Origin: Lithobates sylvaticus
Lineage: Eukaryota > Chordata > Amphibia > Anura > Ranidae
Assembly (NCBI GenBank): GCA_028564925.1
Contig: CM053034.1
Coordinates: 89,261,160 to 89,325,159 of the forward strand
Direction: 5' to 3'
Length of the DNA: 64,000 nt
A program made the position numbers and the translations under genes. Shown in pieces: positions 1 to 11,300 of the stretch; position 1 is the first letter of the stretch; each line of letters opens with the position of its first letter. The notes under the pieces are model-generated. The model worked only from the letters and a program-made list of their open reading frames with translations, had not been told where the DNA came from and did not search any database.

Positions 1-867
1 TGTTCCTGCCCCCCACAAGCATAACTGTGAGGAGGAGTCACAGTGTTCAGGCACCACCAACACCCAAGGCCCAATTTTTCTGCACCAGTTTGACTGGGAC
101 ATGTAATTACAATTTTTGAAATATTATTTAACAGCAGGGCCCATTCCTGCACCCAACAAGAGTAACTGTAAGGGGTTACGGTGTTCTGGCACCACCAACA
201 CCTAAGGCCCAATTTTTCTGCAGAGTATTTAGTGCAGTCCGTATAGTATATATACTTCAGTTTAGAGTATATAGTGCAGTCTGTATAGTATATGTACTGC
301 AGTTCAGAGTATATAGTGCAGCCAGCGTAGTATATATAATGCAGTGCAGGGTATATAGTGCAGCACAGAGTACATAATATAGTGTATTGAAGTGGTTAAG
401 GCGAACCCTATGACAGAATTAATAAAAAAAATGACATGGGGTCCCCCCTAAAATCCATACCAGGCCCTTTGGGTCTGGAATAGATTATAAGGGGAACTCC
501 ACGCTAAAATAAAAAAAAAACAGCGTGGGGCCACCGCCCAAAATCCATACCAGACCCTTATCTGAGCAAGCAGACTGGCAGGCCAGGAAAGGGGGCGGGA
601 CCCAAAGGGCCTGGTATGGACTGGGGGGGGGATCCACGCCAATTTTTTCAATGATTTTTATCTATATTGCTGGAAGCCGGCAATACATTTTGCTGTGTTT
701 TGCAATGTCATACACATTACACAGATGCGCCACTTTACAGGCAGACTAAGGGGACCCCCAGGCACGATATTTAATGGAACACTTCATTTTTATTGTTTCA
801 ATTTAAGCATTATTAAAATCACTGCTCCTGAAAAAACTTTTGTTTTAAAACATTTTTTTTTTTTGCA
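1..867 (+). mobile_element. hAT-1: 3' subterminal fragment of the BED-hAT family
   Basis: No coding sequence is present. Bases 1-220 hold about one and a half units of the same repeat that forms the 3' arrays of the larger hAT copies further right, recognisable by the GCCCAATTTTTC and GTAATTACAATTTTTGA blocks. Bases 740-865 match, in plus orientation, the terminal region also seen reversed at 31990-32100 and 51290-51370 (GTTTCAATTTAAGCATTATT, then a CTGAAAAAAC block). A palindromic pair around 447-640, built on AAAATCCATACCAG and its complement, forms a potential hairpin. The right end is cut by the LTR fossil that starts near 868. Orientation is inferred from the matching block at 29956-31620. 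Confidence 0.6.
222..390. repeat. Tandem repeat, 42-bp unit, four copies
   Basis: Units start near 222, 264, 306 and 348, each opening with AG(A/G)GTAT(A/T)TAGTGCAG and rich in TATA steps. The period is 42 bp by direct counting. It lies between the hAT 3' array repeat and the terminal hAT block. No open frame or regulatory role is supported. Confidence 0.8.
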
Positions 868-1780
868 TTGTTTCAGGGCTGGGCTCAGCTTTTCCTTCTC
901 TGAGCTGGCCGCTCAGCTGTCGGCTAATTGCCAGCTCCTATATCTCCACAGCTACTCACCTGTTGATGATATCCTGCTCGTCAGTCCTGCCTACTTAAGC
1001 CATCCAGCCTAGAGGATCTCTGCCTTTGACTTGGTCAACATCACAGAGACTATATTGTGCATTCCTGCTTAAAGACTTGCTTGGCTGACATCCCTTCTGG
1101 CTCCAGATCCTGCTTGTTGTTCCACTACACTGATACCTGAACTTCTGGCTTGGCTGACTATCCATTCCGGTTACTTAACTTTGGCTATGTTTTGACTACG
1201 TTTGTTCTATTTTACTTTTGTTATTAAAGAATTGTGATTTAACTGTACTTCTGTCTCGGCCTGATTTCATGGTTTCTGACAGTAGGCGAAGGCCATGAAT
1301 ACAGAAGATACAGTCAATCCACTTGTTAGTAATATTTTTTCAGATTGGATGAGCAGGATCACTGCATGGATCAGTTTGCCATGGCGTTACAAACGCTCCT
1401 GAGTGGCACGGCTAACCTGGAATCTTCCACTGCTGCTGCTCCAGTCTCTGTGCAGGCACCCACCTCGAGTTATTACCTCTATAAGAGGTATGTCTGGTTC
1501 CACTCCGGTTCCCCAGCAATTTGGGGGCAATCCAGTCCATGCAGAGGGTTTCTCAACCAGGTTGAGATATACTTTGAGATGCTGCCCCAGGCGTTTCCCA
1601 TGGACAGAAGCAAAGTAGGTTTTGTGATATCTTTGCTTTCTGAGAGAGCCTTGGCCTGGACAAACCCTCTATGGGAGACGCAAAAACCTATTGTCTTGAG
1701 TTAACCTGAGGCCTCCTTTAAAAGGGTATTTGATGGTCCCGCATGCTCCGCTTCTGCTACCAAGTGCCTCATGTCCATCA
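868..1780 (+). mobile_element. LTR retrotransposon fossil (Ty3/gypsy type), broken
   Basis: A likely long terminal repeat runs from about 868 (TGTTTCAGGG) to 1281 (TTTCTGACA), bounded by TG...CA, with an ATTAAAG polyadenylation-like signal near 1224. It is followed by a short gag-like region to about 1780. The protein reading resembles the gag of Ty3/gypsy (sushi/Gmr1-like) elements. The fossil is truncated on the right where a Tc1 element sits, and only one LTR is visible. It is broken and looks moderately old. It was itself inserted into the hAT-1 fragment. Confidence 0.55.
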
Positions 1781-3411
1781 AAGTGAGTACACCCCTCACA
1801 TTTTTGTAAATATTTTTTATATCTTTTCATGTGACAACACTGAAGAAATTACACTTTGCTACAATGTAGTACAGTAGTGAGTGTACAGCTTGTATAAAAG
1901 TGTAAATTTGCTGTCCCCTCAAAATAACTCAACACACAGCCATTAATGTCTAAACCGCTGGCAACAAAAGTGATTACACACCTAAGTGAAAATGTCCAAA
2001 TTGGTCCCAAAGTGTCAATATTTTGTGTGGCCACCATTATTTTCCAGCACTGCCTTAACCCTCTTGGGCATGGAGTTCACCAAAGCTTCACAGGTTGCCA
2101 CTGGGGTTCTCTTCCACTCCTCCATGATGACATCACAGAGCTGGTGGATGTTAGAGACCTTACGCTCCTCCACCTTCAGTTTGAGGAGGCCTTACAGATT
2201 TTTAATAGGGTTTAAGTCTGGAGAAATGCTTGGCCAGTCCATCACCTTTACCCTCAGCTTCTTTAGCAAGGCAGTGGTTGTCATGTAGGTGTGTTTGGGG
2301 TCATTATCATGTTGGAATACTGCCCTGTGGCCCAGTCTCCAAGGGGAGGGATCATGCTCTGCTTCAGTATGTCACAGTACATGTTGGCATTCATGGTTCC
2401 CTCAATGAACTGTAGCACCCCAGTGCTGACAGCACTCATGCAGCCCCAGACCATGACACTCCCACCACTATGCTTGACTGTAGGCAAGACATACTTGTCT
2501 TTGTACTCCTCATCTGGTTGCTGCCACACACACTTGACACCATCTGAACCAAATAAGTTTATCTTGGTCTCATCAGACCACAGGACATGGTTCCAGTAAT
2601 CCATGTCCTTAGTCTGCTTGTCTTCAGCAAACCGTTTGCATGCTTTCTTGTGCATCATCTTTAGAAGAAGCTTCCTTTTGGGATGACAGCCATGCAAACC
2701 AATTTGATGCAGTGTGCGGCGTATGGTCTGAGAACTGACAAGCTGACCCCCCACCCCCTTCAACCTCTGCAGCAATGCTGGCAGCACTCATACGTCTATT
2801 TCCCAAAGACAACCTCTGGATATGATGCTGAGCACGTGCACTCAACTTCTTTGGTCAACCATGGTAAGACCTGTTCTGAGTGGAACCAGTCCTGTTAAAC
2901 TGCTGTATGGTCTTTGCCACCTTGCTGCAGCTCAGTTCCAGGGTCTTGGCAATCTTCTTATAGCCTAGGCCATCTTTATGTAGAGCAACAATTTTTTTTT
3001 TCAGATCCTCAGAGAGTTCTTTGCCATGAGGTGCCATGTTGAACTTCCAGTGACCAGTATGAGAGAGTGAGAGCGATAACACCAAATTTAACACACCTGC
3101 TCCCCATTCACACCTGAGACCTTGTAACACTAACGAGTCACATGACACCGGAGGGAAAATGGCTAATTGGGCCAATTTGGACATTTTCACTTAGGGGTGT
3201 ACTCACTTTTGTTGCCAGCGGTTTAGACATTCATGGCTGTGTGTTGAGTTATTTTGAGGGGACAGCAAATTTACACTGTTATACAAGCTGTACACTCACT
3301 ACTTTACATTGTATCAAAGTGTCATTTCTTCAGTGTTGTCACATGAAAAGATATAATAAAATATTTTTTTCAAAAATGTGAGGGGTGTACACACTTTTGT
3401 GAGATACTGTA
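1779..3411 (-). mobile_element. Tc1/mariner-type transposon with long IR/DR ends
   Basis: The two ends are inverted copies of about 210 bp. Both carry ACACCCCTCACATTTTTG at the outer part, and an inner copy of the same core (GGGTGTACTCACTTTTGTT near 3194; a diverged version near 1970). This double direct repeat inside each inverted repeat is the IR/DR plan known from Sleeping Beauty-like Tc1 elements. The right end finishes in ATACTGTA beside a TA run, as expected for TA target sites. The left end lacks about 13 outer bases, so it is truncated. A degenerate transposase lies inside on the minus strand. Confidence 0.85.
2015..3037 (-). pseudogene. Tc1-type transposase, inactive
   Basis: The reading starts at 3037 with MAPHGKELSEDLKKKIVALH, the paired-like HTH DNA-binding domain of Tc1 transposases. 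It continues with HHIQRLSLGNRRMSA, QTIRRTLHQIGLHG and WNHVLWSDETKINLFG (first catalytic Asp, in SDE), then VMVWGCMSA, and ends with [10 protein letters not shown] and GLLKLKVEERKVSNIHQLCD down to 2015. About 340 codons matches the usual family length. The frame changes at least twice (between about 2850 and 2790, and near 2285 at the DNDPKHT region). There is a stop after NPIKNL, where active relatives have E and LW. It cannot encode an active enzyme. Family assignment is firm; the exact subfamily is not resolved. Confidence 0.88.
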
Positions 3412-3620
3412 TATATATATATATATATATATTCCGACCGTGTGTATGGGGCTTTAAAGAGGTTTTTGAAGCACCTCTCTTATGGCAGAGCCAGTCAGAG
3501 GGAGATCTTTCCCATCTCTATACCTGCACACTGAGCGATAAGGCTATTGTGCACGGGGTGATTAGGGTGTGCCCAGGCACACCCAGCACACCATGTGTGA
3601 ACACCTCTGATCCTGGTACA
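3412..3620. other. Junction region with TA run and Harbinger terminal scrap
   Basis: A (TA)n run (3410-3432) is followed by TTCCGACCGTGTGTATG at 3433-3449, the same terminus that closes the Harbinger MITE at 7009-7405. It is therefore a MITE remnant of about 17 bp. The rest to 3620 shows no gene or clear element. Confidence 0.5.
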
Positions 3621-6272
3621 AGTGGATGACTTCAATGCAAGTCCAATTATATTTTGTCTTTGACTGGTTGTGAACTTACAGTTCATCTCCTCTTCCCACC
3701 TCTCCATCCAAGATAGATATGGTTGTTCCAGGGGGGTAATCAGTAGACCATACATCTTCGAAAAGTGTTTGAGTTAGGGTCCCCTCCTCCGAGCAACACT
3801 TTTCAAATGTGGATAATTGTCACCTGAACCTCCTCTGGGACTTTAGTGAATGGAGAAAATGATGGAGCTGCAAAGCATTCCAGGATCGTAGACCAAAAGG
3901 GCCCAATGGCTCCATTAGTACAGCTATGGACGGCCATCCGTCTGATAGTAAAAAATGCGATGCTCGAAAGCAATTAGTCTGTCATAGGGTGGAAAAGTGA
4001 TAGTCTCGCAAACCTGGGGGGAATCTTGGATTCCCAAGTATAGGCAACAGTGGGGAATATGGTGACAAGAGTGAAGCTTTGGCAATCACCTGTGAACAGG
4101 TACGTACTGTAGGGCCTATCAGAGGGTGTACTTTTAGATAAGACAAGAGATTATCGTAACACCATGGTGCCCCTTTCAGTAGGACATCGGTTTGCGCCTG
4201 TTCAATCTGAGTCCATAGTTTTCTTATTGAATGGCGGTTCCAGGCTATAAGTCACCCCATATGTACAGCCTGATAGTATTTGAATACGTCTGGTAGTGCA
4301 ATGCCTCCACTGTGTTTAGGTAAGGATAATTGGGATCTGGAAGTGCGTGGTCTCTTATGCGCCCATGTAAATTTAATAGATAAGGAATGAACCTGTTTGA
4401 AGTACTGAGATGGTATCTTAATCGGTAAAGTTTGAAATAGATATAAATACTTTGGTAGGATACTCATATTTAGAAGGTTGCATCTCCCAAACCACGAATG
4501 AAATCCCCGTTTCCAGGTCTCCAAAGCAATACGTGTTCTGGTCAGAAGAGGAGGAAAGTTCCAAAATATTTCAAAGCTATATTAAACTTAAAATGTGCTT
4601 GTAGGTTTCCAAGCAGCACAGTAGAGACGCCTACTCCCATAGCCACCGATTTGTTAAAGTTAATCCGTAAGTTAGACAGTCGACCATATGTCTCAAATTC
4701 ACATATAAGATTCAGGAGTGACACTGAGGGTATTGTGAGAGAAAAGAGCAGGTCGTCCACGTAAGCTGAAACCTTATGTCACTCCTCTCATATCCTGACT
4801 CTGATAATATCTGGGTTCAAGCGGATCGTACAGAGGAAAGGTTCCAGGGATAAAACAGAGCAACGGAGACAGTGGACCTGACTTGTCCCGTTCATAATAG
4901 GGAAGGGGTCTGATAAAATTCCGTTAACTTTGACCTGGGCTGTCGGATATAAATAGATCTTAGGGATCCACTGCAGCAAATGTTTCCCTAGACCTATATA
5001 ACGTAGGACCACAAACATAAAGTTCCAGTTGATGAGATTGAATGCCTTTTCGGCATCTGTGCCTATTATAACGCATGGAGTATGCGTCCCCTGTGTAATA
5101 AGAATGAGATTTAACACTTTGATTGTGTTCTCCTGGGCTTCTCTAGTTGGAATAAATCCCACTTGGTCAAGGTGTATCAACGGCTGTAGGTGCTGCGCAA
5201 TTCGAATTGCAATAATCTTCGTAAATTATTTCAAACCGCAGTTCAACAGTGAAATAATGAAAAAATGTAAAGCAAACACTCTCAAATATTAACAATAGAG
5301 TAAAAATTACAGAAGAAAAACCTATCAGCAGCTTAAAAATATATGTGAGATATACACAAACCCAAATGACAATAACAGAAAAAAGCTGCGCTGTTATACT
5401 TAAGATGTCTAATGATTGATAATAAAACATATATTAACAAATGAATTCAAACGTAAACAATAAAGTTTGTTGAAATCCATGCACAAATATCAAATGGTGA
5501 GATTAGTGAATGATATAAAACCAAAAAGTGAACACCAAGACACTGTTATCCACCACCACACAGATATTGCGCTAGGGCAAGCTATAAGGAGCCTGTAGGA
5601 TTATGATATCCTGATGTCACTTCTGCTATGAAGACTCCACACAACTTGGGAATGGCTAACACCAGGCTATGATCTTAGGATGGATCGGATGGATATCCCC
5701 TTTCCTCAGCCCCAACTCGGACAGATCCCAGGAAGTACCAGGAACAATGGCCACAAATCAAACCTCAGTAAGGAATCATGCCTCTTTCTAAATACCTTGG
5801 AATGTCTTCTTTCCAAGGTATTTAGAAAGAGGCCATTGCCAAGTTGGTGTGTGGAGTCTTCATAGCAGAAGTGACATCAGGATATCATATTCCTACAGGC
5901 TCCTTATAGCTTGCCCTCTGGTAAGCACAATATCCGTGTGGTGGTGGATCACAGTGTCTTGGTGTTCACTTTTTGGTTTTATATCATTCACTCATCTCAC
6001 CATTTGATATTTGTGCATGGACTTCAACGAACTTTATTGTTTACGTTTGAATTCATTCGTTAATATATGTTCTATTATCAATCATTAGACATCTTAAGTA
6101 TAACAGCGCAGCTTATTTCTGTTATTGTCAACAGTAAAATAGGCCTGTAACTGCCACAGGAAGTAGGATCCTTTCCTTTTTTTAGGAATTACTGTTACGT
6201 GTACTGTTAAGGTGTCTCTAGGAAAAGATGTTTCAAAGCTTACTTTATTGAACATTTCCACCATGTGAGGAC
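3620..6272 (-). mobile_element. L1-a: old L1/Tx1-type LINE, 3' half of ORF2, interrupted
   Basis: Minus-strand translations give L1 ORF2 motifs in order from right to left. First is the start of the RT around 6180-6250 (NKVSFETSFP, VIPKKRKGS). After the foldback come KIIAIRIAQHLQPLIHLDQVGF, IIGTDAEKAFNLINW and the degraded TRQGCP region (5225-4790). Then comes the post-RT block near 4250-4520 (SWFGRCNLLNMSILPKYLYL) and a C-terminal piece near 3640-3755 (LSWMERWEEEMNCKF). Several frame changes and stops separate the pieces, and the YADD box is not intact. hAT-2 cuts the element at 6273. Upstream parts may be the endonuclease pieces at 40490-41030 and 48460-48700. Confidence 0.8.
5251..6127. 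mobile_element. Foldback (long palindrome) element inserted in L1-a
   Basis: Arms of roughly 285-300 bp are inverted copies: 5368-5655 (GACAATAACAG... to the ACTTGGGAATGGC block) and 5832-6129 (its complement, ending CTGTTATTGTC). A smaller perfect hairpin (CCTCTTTCTAAATACCTTGG and complement) sits in the loop near 5789-5834. The octamer TCAACAGT flanks the insert at 5243-5250 and 6128-6135. The L1 reading is continuous when the insert is skipped (SLLTVD-like, then LFTKIIA). About 115 bp at the left (5251-5367) has no partner arm. No transposase is present, so it must have been moved by another element. An 8-bp duplication fits hAT-type transposition, but the termini are not typical. Confidence 0.75.
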
Positions 6273-6299
6273 TAGGGATGAGCTCGGTGTTTGAGTCGA

Positions 6300-6500
6300 A
6301 CGCTGGCTGATGATTGGCCAAGCATGCACTGTGACCCCGCATGCTTGGCCAATCACAGCGCCGGCAGCGAGGAGAGCCATAATTGCCCACAGGCAGGATC
6401 CCTGTGGCCAATTATAGCTCAGGGGGATTTAGTACACGCCCCACACTATATAAGGCCGCCAGCGCGGCGGCCTTGTGTAGTATGTTAGCGTGCAGGGAGA
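6300..6500 (+). promoter_or_regulatory. hAT-2 promoter region with TATA box and GC hairpin
   Basis: TATATAAGG lies at 6447-6455, preceded by several CCAAT motifs (TTGGCCAATC type) within inverted repeats such as GCATGCTTGGCCAATCA. It is followed by the GC palindrome GGCCGCCAGCGCGGCGGCC. The same ordered block occurs in hAT-3 (29640-29810, CCTTATATA at 29657-29665) and in hAT-5 (39470-39640, where the TATA box has decayed to TTTTAAAT). Conservation over three copies and its position upstream of the transposase support a promoter role. Transcription itself is not shown. Confidence 0.65.
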
Positions 6501-6547
6501 GAGCAGAATAGGCACAGACCGTGACATCTTTGCTTGTTAACCTAGCG

Positions 6548-7610
6548 CAGTTACAGTGGGTGTAGTGTGCCTCCTTCACAGTATACACCTGAAGCTACCT
6601 CTTATTGCTGGTGCTGTTCTGTTGTGTAACACAGACATCTGCAGCAGTTACAGTGGGTGTAGGTGCCTCCTGCACAGTATACACCTGACGCTACCCCTTA
6701 TTGCTGGTGTTGTGCTGTTGTGTAACACAGGCATCTGCAACAGTTACAGTGGGTGTAGGTGACTCCTGCACAGTATACACCTGAAGCTACCCCTTATTGC
6801 TGGTGTTGTTCTGTTGTGTAACACAGACATCTGCAGAAGTTACAGTGGGTGTAGGTGCCTCCTGCACAGTATACACCTGAAGCTACCCCTTATTGCTGCT
6901 GTTGTTCTGTTGTGTAACACATTCATCTGCAGCAGTTACAGTGGGTGTAGGTGCCTCCTGCACAGTATACACCTGAAGCTACCCCTTATTGCTGATGCTG
7001 TTCTGTTATGCCGCGTACACACGATCGGAATTCTCATTGAAAAAAACTCAATTCCGCTCAAGCTGTGTTGCCTACACACGATCACACCAAATTCCGACGA
7101 TCAATAACACAGCGGCATAAAACCCGTTCGACAGCACTATAAAATGGAAGTTTAATGCTTCCGAGCATGCGTCAAATTGTTTCCGAGCATGCGTCAGAAT
7201 TTTGCGTGTCGGAATTGCATACACACGATCGGAAAATCCGATAGAAAGGTTTTCCATCGGAAAAATTGAGAACAGGTTCTCAATCCAAAGTCCATCGGAA
7301 ATTCCGACAGAAAAAGACCGTTGGGCATACACACGGTCGGAAAATCCGATGAAAAGCTCCCATCGGACTGTTTTCATTGGAAATTCCGACCGTGTGTATG
7401 CCGCATTAGTGTAACACAGGCATCTGCAGCAGTTATAGTGGGTGTAGGTGCCTCCTGAACAGTATACACCTGAAGCTACCCCTTATTGCTGGTGTTGTTC
7501 TGTTGTGTAATACAGGCATCTGCAGCAGTTACAGTGTGTGTGGGTTCCTCCTGCACAGTATACACCTAAAGCTACCCCTTATTTCTGGTTTTCCCATCTC
7601 CCTGCATGCC
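6548..7610 (+). repeat. Leader tandem array of hAT-2, 96-97 bp unit
   Basis: Units begin with CAGTTACAGTGGGTGTAGG near 6548, 6645, 6741, 6838, 6933, about 7430 and 7526. Each contains TACACCTGAAGCTACCCCTT and TTGTGTAACACAG. About seven copies are present, split by the MITE at 7009-7405. The array lies between the TATA box and the transposase ATG, in the expected leader. Its sequence is unlike the arrays at the same place in hAT-3 and hAT-5. Confidence 0.9.
7009..7405. mobile_element. Harbinger-type MITE with TTA target duplication
   Basis: Termini are TGCCGCGTACACACGATCGG on the left and the complement of TGCGGCATACACACGGTCGG on the right, flanked by TTA at 7006-7008 and 7406-7408. The three-base TWA duplication and inverted ends are those of PIF/Harbinger elements. 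Internally it repeats the ACACACGRTCGGAA motif in both orientations, for example near 7075, 7212 and 7328. There is no coding capacity. It sits in one unit of the 97-bp array. Confidence 0.85.
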
Positions 7611-7616
7611 ATTAGT

Positions 7617-7963
7617 ATGTCTGGAAGACCAACAAGGAGAGGCAGACAGTCACGAGCCAATAAAAGAGGGCAAGCATGCTCTGTGTCTATCAGGGATGCA
7701 TGCACTGTCCTGTCACCATTTGAGGAGGCCACGAGGATGGTGAGCAGTGACAGTGCATGCATCAATGACACTTCACCTCTTGTCCACCTGTTGGAGCATA
7801 CGCTGCGTGGAATAATGGACAGGGCACTTGAAGCAGAACAGAGGCAGGAAGAGGAGGACTTCCTTGCCTCTCAAGGCCCCCTTTATCCAGACAGTATTCC
7901 TTCTGTCCAACCCATCACACAGGAAGAGGATGAGGAGGAGGATTGTGTCAGCATGGAGGTTGA
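7617..7963 (+). pseudogene. hAT-2 transposase, in-frame internal deletion fusion
   Basis: The ATG at 7617 opens MSGRPTRRGRQSRANKRG, the same N-terminus as hAT-3 (start 28742). After about 22 residues the frame jumps in phase to IRDACTVLSPFEEATRMVSS, which in hAT-5 lies well past the BED finger and the DDE region. It then runs to an acidic stretch ending EDCVSMEVE, where L1-b interrupts it. The BED finger, the first catalytic motifs and the C-terminal dimerisation domain are all missing. What remains is a truncated protein of about 115 residues with no enzymatic potential. Confidence 0.8.
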
Positions 7964-7965
7964 AA

Positions 7966-8378
7966 ATATTTTTTATTGGTATTTCACAAAAAAAAACAGT
8001 AAAACAGTGAACAACATGAGGTAATTGTATACAAAGAACGGTAACAGAAGGATAATTGCGGAAGGCCAACCAACGACTATCGTCCACAGCCGACCTCCGC
8101 CCACATGCTCGGGGGGTGGGGAAGAGAACCTGTTCTCTGGTCCAGGAGGTAGTGCTAGCGAAAGCAGTTCATGAGTCACTATATGTAACAATATACAGTA
8201 AGTAACGTAGAGAAGGAAAGATAGGAGGAGCAGAGAGAAAAGAATAGAGTCAAGTAGAGAAGAGATGGGGTGGTGGGGGGGGGGGGGGCAGGAAGGTAGG
8301 GAGGGGGGGAGGCAGGGGGAAGGGGAGGATCACAGTTATGTCCAGGGAGGGTAGGGTAGGAGGGGATCTAGTATGTCC
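7966..8378 (-). other. L1-b 3' UTR with polypyrimidine tract
   Basis: It follows the ORF2 stop at 8379. On the plus strand the stretch 8265-8345 is very G-rich, so the L1 RNA would carry a C/U tract. The distal end is A-rich in sense orientation. No open frame is supported. Confidence 0.75.
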
Positions 8379-11300
8379 CTATATGTCCGCGGTTTTGTTC
8401 AGCAGGGTATCAGAGGAAGAGAAGCGGAGCCATATTGACCATTGAGCTATAAATTTGGTGTATGTATCATTATCTAGAGCCAGCAACTCCTCCATTCTCA
8501 TGGTGTCATTCATAATCGATACCCACCGTGACAGTGGAGGGGTGTTCTTTGTCTTCCAGTAAGCGGGTATCAGTTGCCTAGCAGAGGACATAAAGAAACG
8601 GAGCAATCTTTGCTTCTGCGACTTTAATGACCCGGGCAATATAGAGAGTAGCGCAATTTTCGGGGAGATAGGAACTGGTCTATCAGCCACGAGATTATAA
8701 CATTCAAATACCTGCCTCCAGAAGGGGCGGATCCTCTCACAGTCCCACCAGATATGCATATAAGTTCCAATAGAGGTTTCACAGCGCCAACAGGTGGGCG
8801 GAGCTGATGGGAAGATTTTGTGCAGGGTTGCAGGGTACCTATACCATCTAGATAGGAGCTTGTAATTATTTTCCTGGGAGTAGCAAGAGATGGTAGATTT
8901 GTGCGTAAAATAAAAAGATGTTTGCCATTCCGGCGCAGAGATGTCTTCACCCAGATCCGCAGACCACATCCTGGTATAGTGCGGGAGTTGATCATGTGTT
9001 AGGGTCAGTAGTAGGTTATATAAGGAGGAAAGGAGGTGTTTGGGAGTTTCTTGGAGCGAACATATCTCCTCAAAACTGGTGAGCTTGCGGTGTATTTGAG
9101 AGGAGGAATATAGGTGTTTGGTAAACGTAGACATGTGTAAGGTTGTGAGCCAATCTCCGGGGCCTGCCGGAGTTACCGGGGTCCCTTGTGATGAGTGTAC
9201 AAATGTACGGGCTAGTGGCCACTCAGAGCGTTTAAAGGACCCTATGGTGGTTGCCCCTATTCCTTGTGGGAGTGCGGGGTGGTCAAAAAGGGATGTCAGG
9301 GGGCTTGGGTCGGAGGAAAGGATAGTGTTGAGTCCTTTCTTATACCATAGTTGCAGGGAGGCTAGGGTCAGTGGTGATAGGGATGTCAGACGAGTGTATT
9401 CTTGTTTGTAGCCCCATAGTAGGGCCCGGAGGTCTACAGGGGAGAGGTCTTGTTCAACTGTCACCGAGGCCTTGCAGAAAGGACGGGGGAACCATTCTAG
9501 TGTGCGGGCCATAAGAGTGGCCTTATGGTAGGTCTCGAAGTCAGGGAGGCCTGTACCTCCCAATGTCTTTGGAAGCGTGAGTAGTTTAAATTTAACTCTG
9601 GGGAGTCCCCGGCTCCACATGAATCTAATGGCTAGCGAGCGTAGGGAGGTGAAATAGGATTTGGGGACGTGGATGGGAACCGTTTGGAATAAGTACAGTA
9701 GTTTGGGTAGGGTGTCCATCTTTAGGGTGTTAATCCTGCCGAACCACGGCAGAGGGGATCCTCCCCATTCCTCTAGGTCTTTCCGTATGCGGGAGAGTAG
9801 GGGGATATAGTTTAGGGAGAACAAGTTGGTTAGGTTTGAGGGTATAATGATTCCCAGGTAAGAGATCCCTTTGTCCTGCCAACGGAAAGAGAAATTGGAT
9901 TTTAGGAGGGATAGGGTGGATGGGGTGAGGGAAATGTTGAGTGCTTCTGTCTTAGTTATGTTGACCTTGAAGTTGGTATGGGTGCCAAAACGTTGGAATT
10001 CTCGGAGAAGGGACGGTAGAGAGGTATGTGGGTTTTGGATATAGACTAGGAGATCGTCTGCATATAAGGAGAGTTTGTGGTGGGCAGATGGGGTTTGAAT
10101 ACCGAGAATGGAGGGGTTTTGACGTATGGCGCAGGCCAGATGTTCGATTACTATGACAAAAAGGAGGGGAGATAGGGGACAGCCCTGCCTGGTGCCATTG
10201 GTAATGTTAAAGGGAGCTGATGTGGTGCCGTTGACTAGGACCGTAGCTGAGGGGCTGGAGTATAGGGACATGACTTTAGAAATAAAGGGGACCCCGAGAC
10301 CGAGTTGAGCTAGGGACAGCTGCAGAAACCTCCAGCTGACCCTATCGAAGGCCTTTTCAGCGTCGAAGGATAATAGGCAAGCTTTTAGACCTTTGCGTTG
10401 TATCAGGGAGATAAGGTGTATCGTTTTGGTGGTGTTGTCCCTTGCCTCTCTTCCGGGGACAAACCCCACTTGGTCGTTATGGATAATTTTGGGTAGTATG
10501 GGGGATAGACGGGTGGCTAGAACTTTTGCGAATAGTTTGATATCTATGTTGAGTAGAGAGATGGGCCGATAACTTCTGCATTGGGAAGGGTCTTTACCTG
10601 GTTTAGGGATAATGGAGATGTTGGCAGATAGGGAATCTTTCGAGGGGAGGTTGGAGCTCTCCACTGAGTTAAAGGCCTTTGTTAGTAGTGGTGCAAGTTG
10701 TGGGGCAAAGGTTTTGTAGAATCGGGGTGTAAAGCCGTCGGGGCCCGGGCATTTGCCTACTTTAAGATCTTTGATGGCCTGCAGGAATTCAGAGGTGTCC
10801 AGGGGCTCGTCAAGAGCTGTCGCGTCTGACTCGTCAACAGTGGGCAGGGCTGTCTCTAGGATGTATTCTTGTATAGGGTCGTTGGGAAGGGGGGGGGGAC
10901 CGAGCGTTAGGGACTGTGCGAGGGAGATTATATAGTTGTGAATAGTATTGCCTGAAGGATGCAGATATCCCTGAGGTGTTAAATGTTTTCGTTTGGTCCG
11001 GTTGAACGATAAAAGGAATAGAATGCCGTGGGGGTCTAGGGTGAATGATCCTAGCCAGGTGTTTACCACATTTATTTGCTAGTGAGTAAAAGTGGTTTCG
11101 TGCTTTGTCTCTGGCAATTAAGGAGTGCGCATCGAGGAGCTGGAGTAAATCCCTGCGGGCATTAGAGAGCTGGACATATACGGCAGGGTCCAGGTCCCGC
11201 TTGTAGAGGGGTTCAAGTTCTGCTATCGTGGTGAGGAGTTTGCGTATGTCGTGAGCTCTGGCCTTCTTTAGGCGGGATCCGTGCTGTATGAGGGTGCCCC

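Larger units (their letters stand above)
6273..7965 (+). mobile_element. hAT-2: 5' half of a BED-hAT element, internally deleted
   Basis: It starts with the hAT-like terminus TAGGGATGAGC at 6273. A promoter region, a tandem array (interrupted by a Harbinger MITE) and a fused transposase frame follow. The element stops at 7965, where L1-b joins in opposite orientation. The layout matches hAT-3 and hAT-5 read on the minus strand. Its missing 3' part may be the plus-strand block at 29956-31848, which begins in the transposase C-terminus; this link is an inference. Confidence 0.8.
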
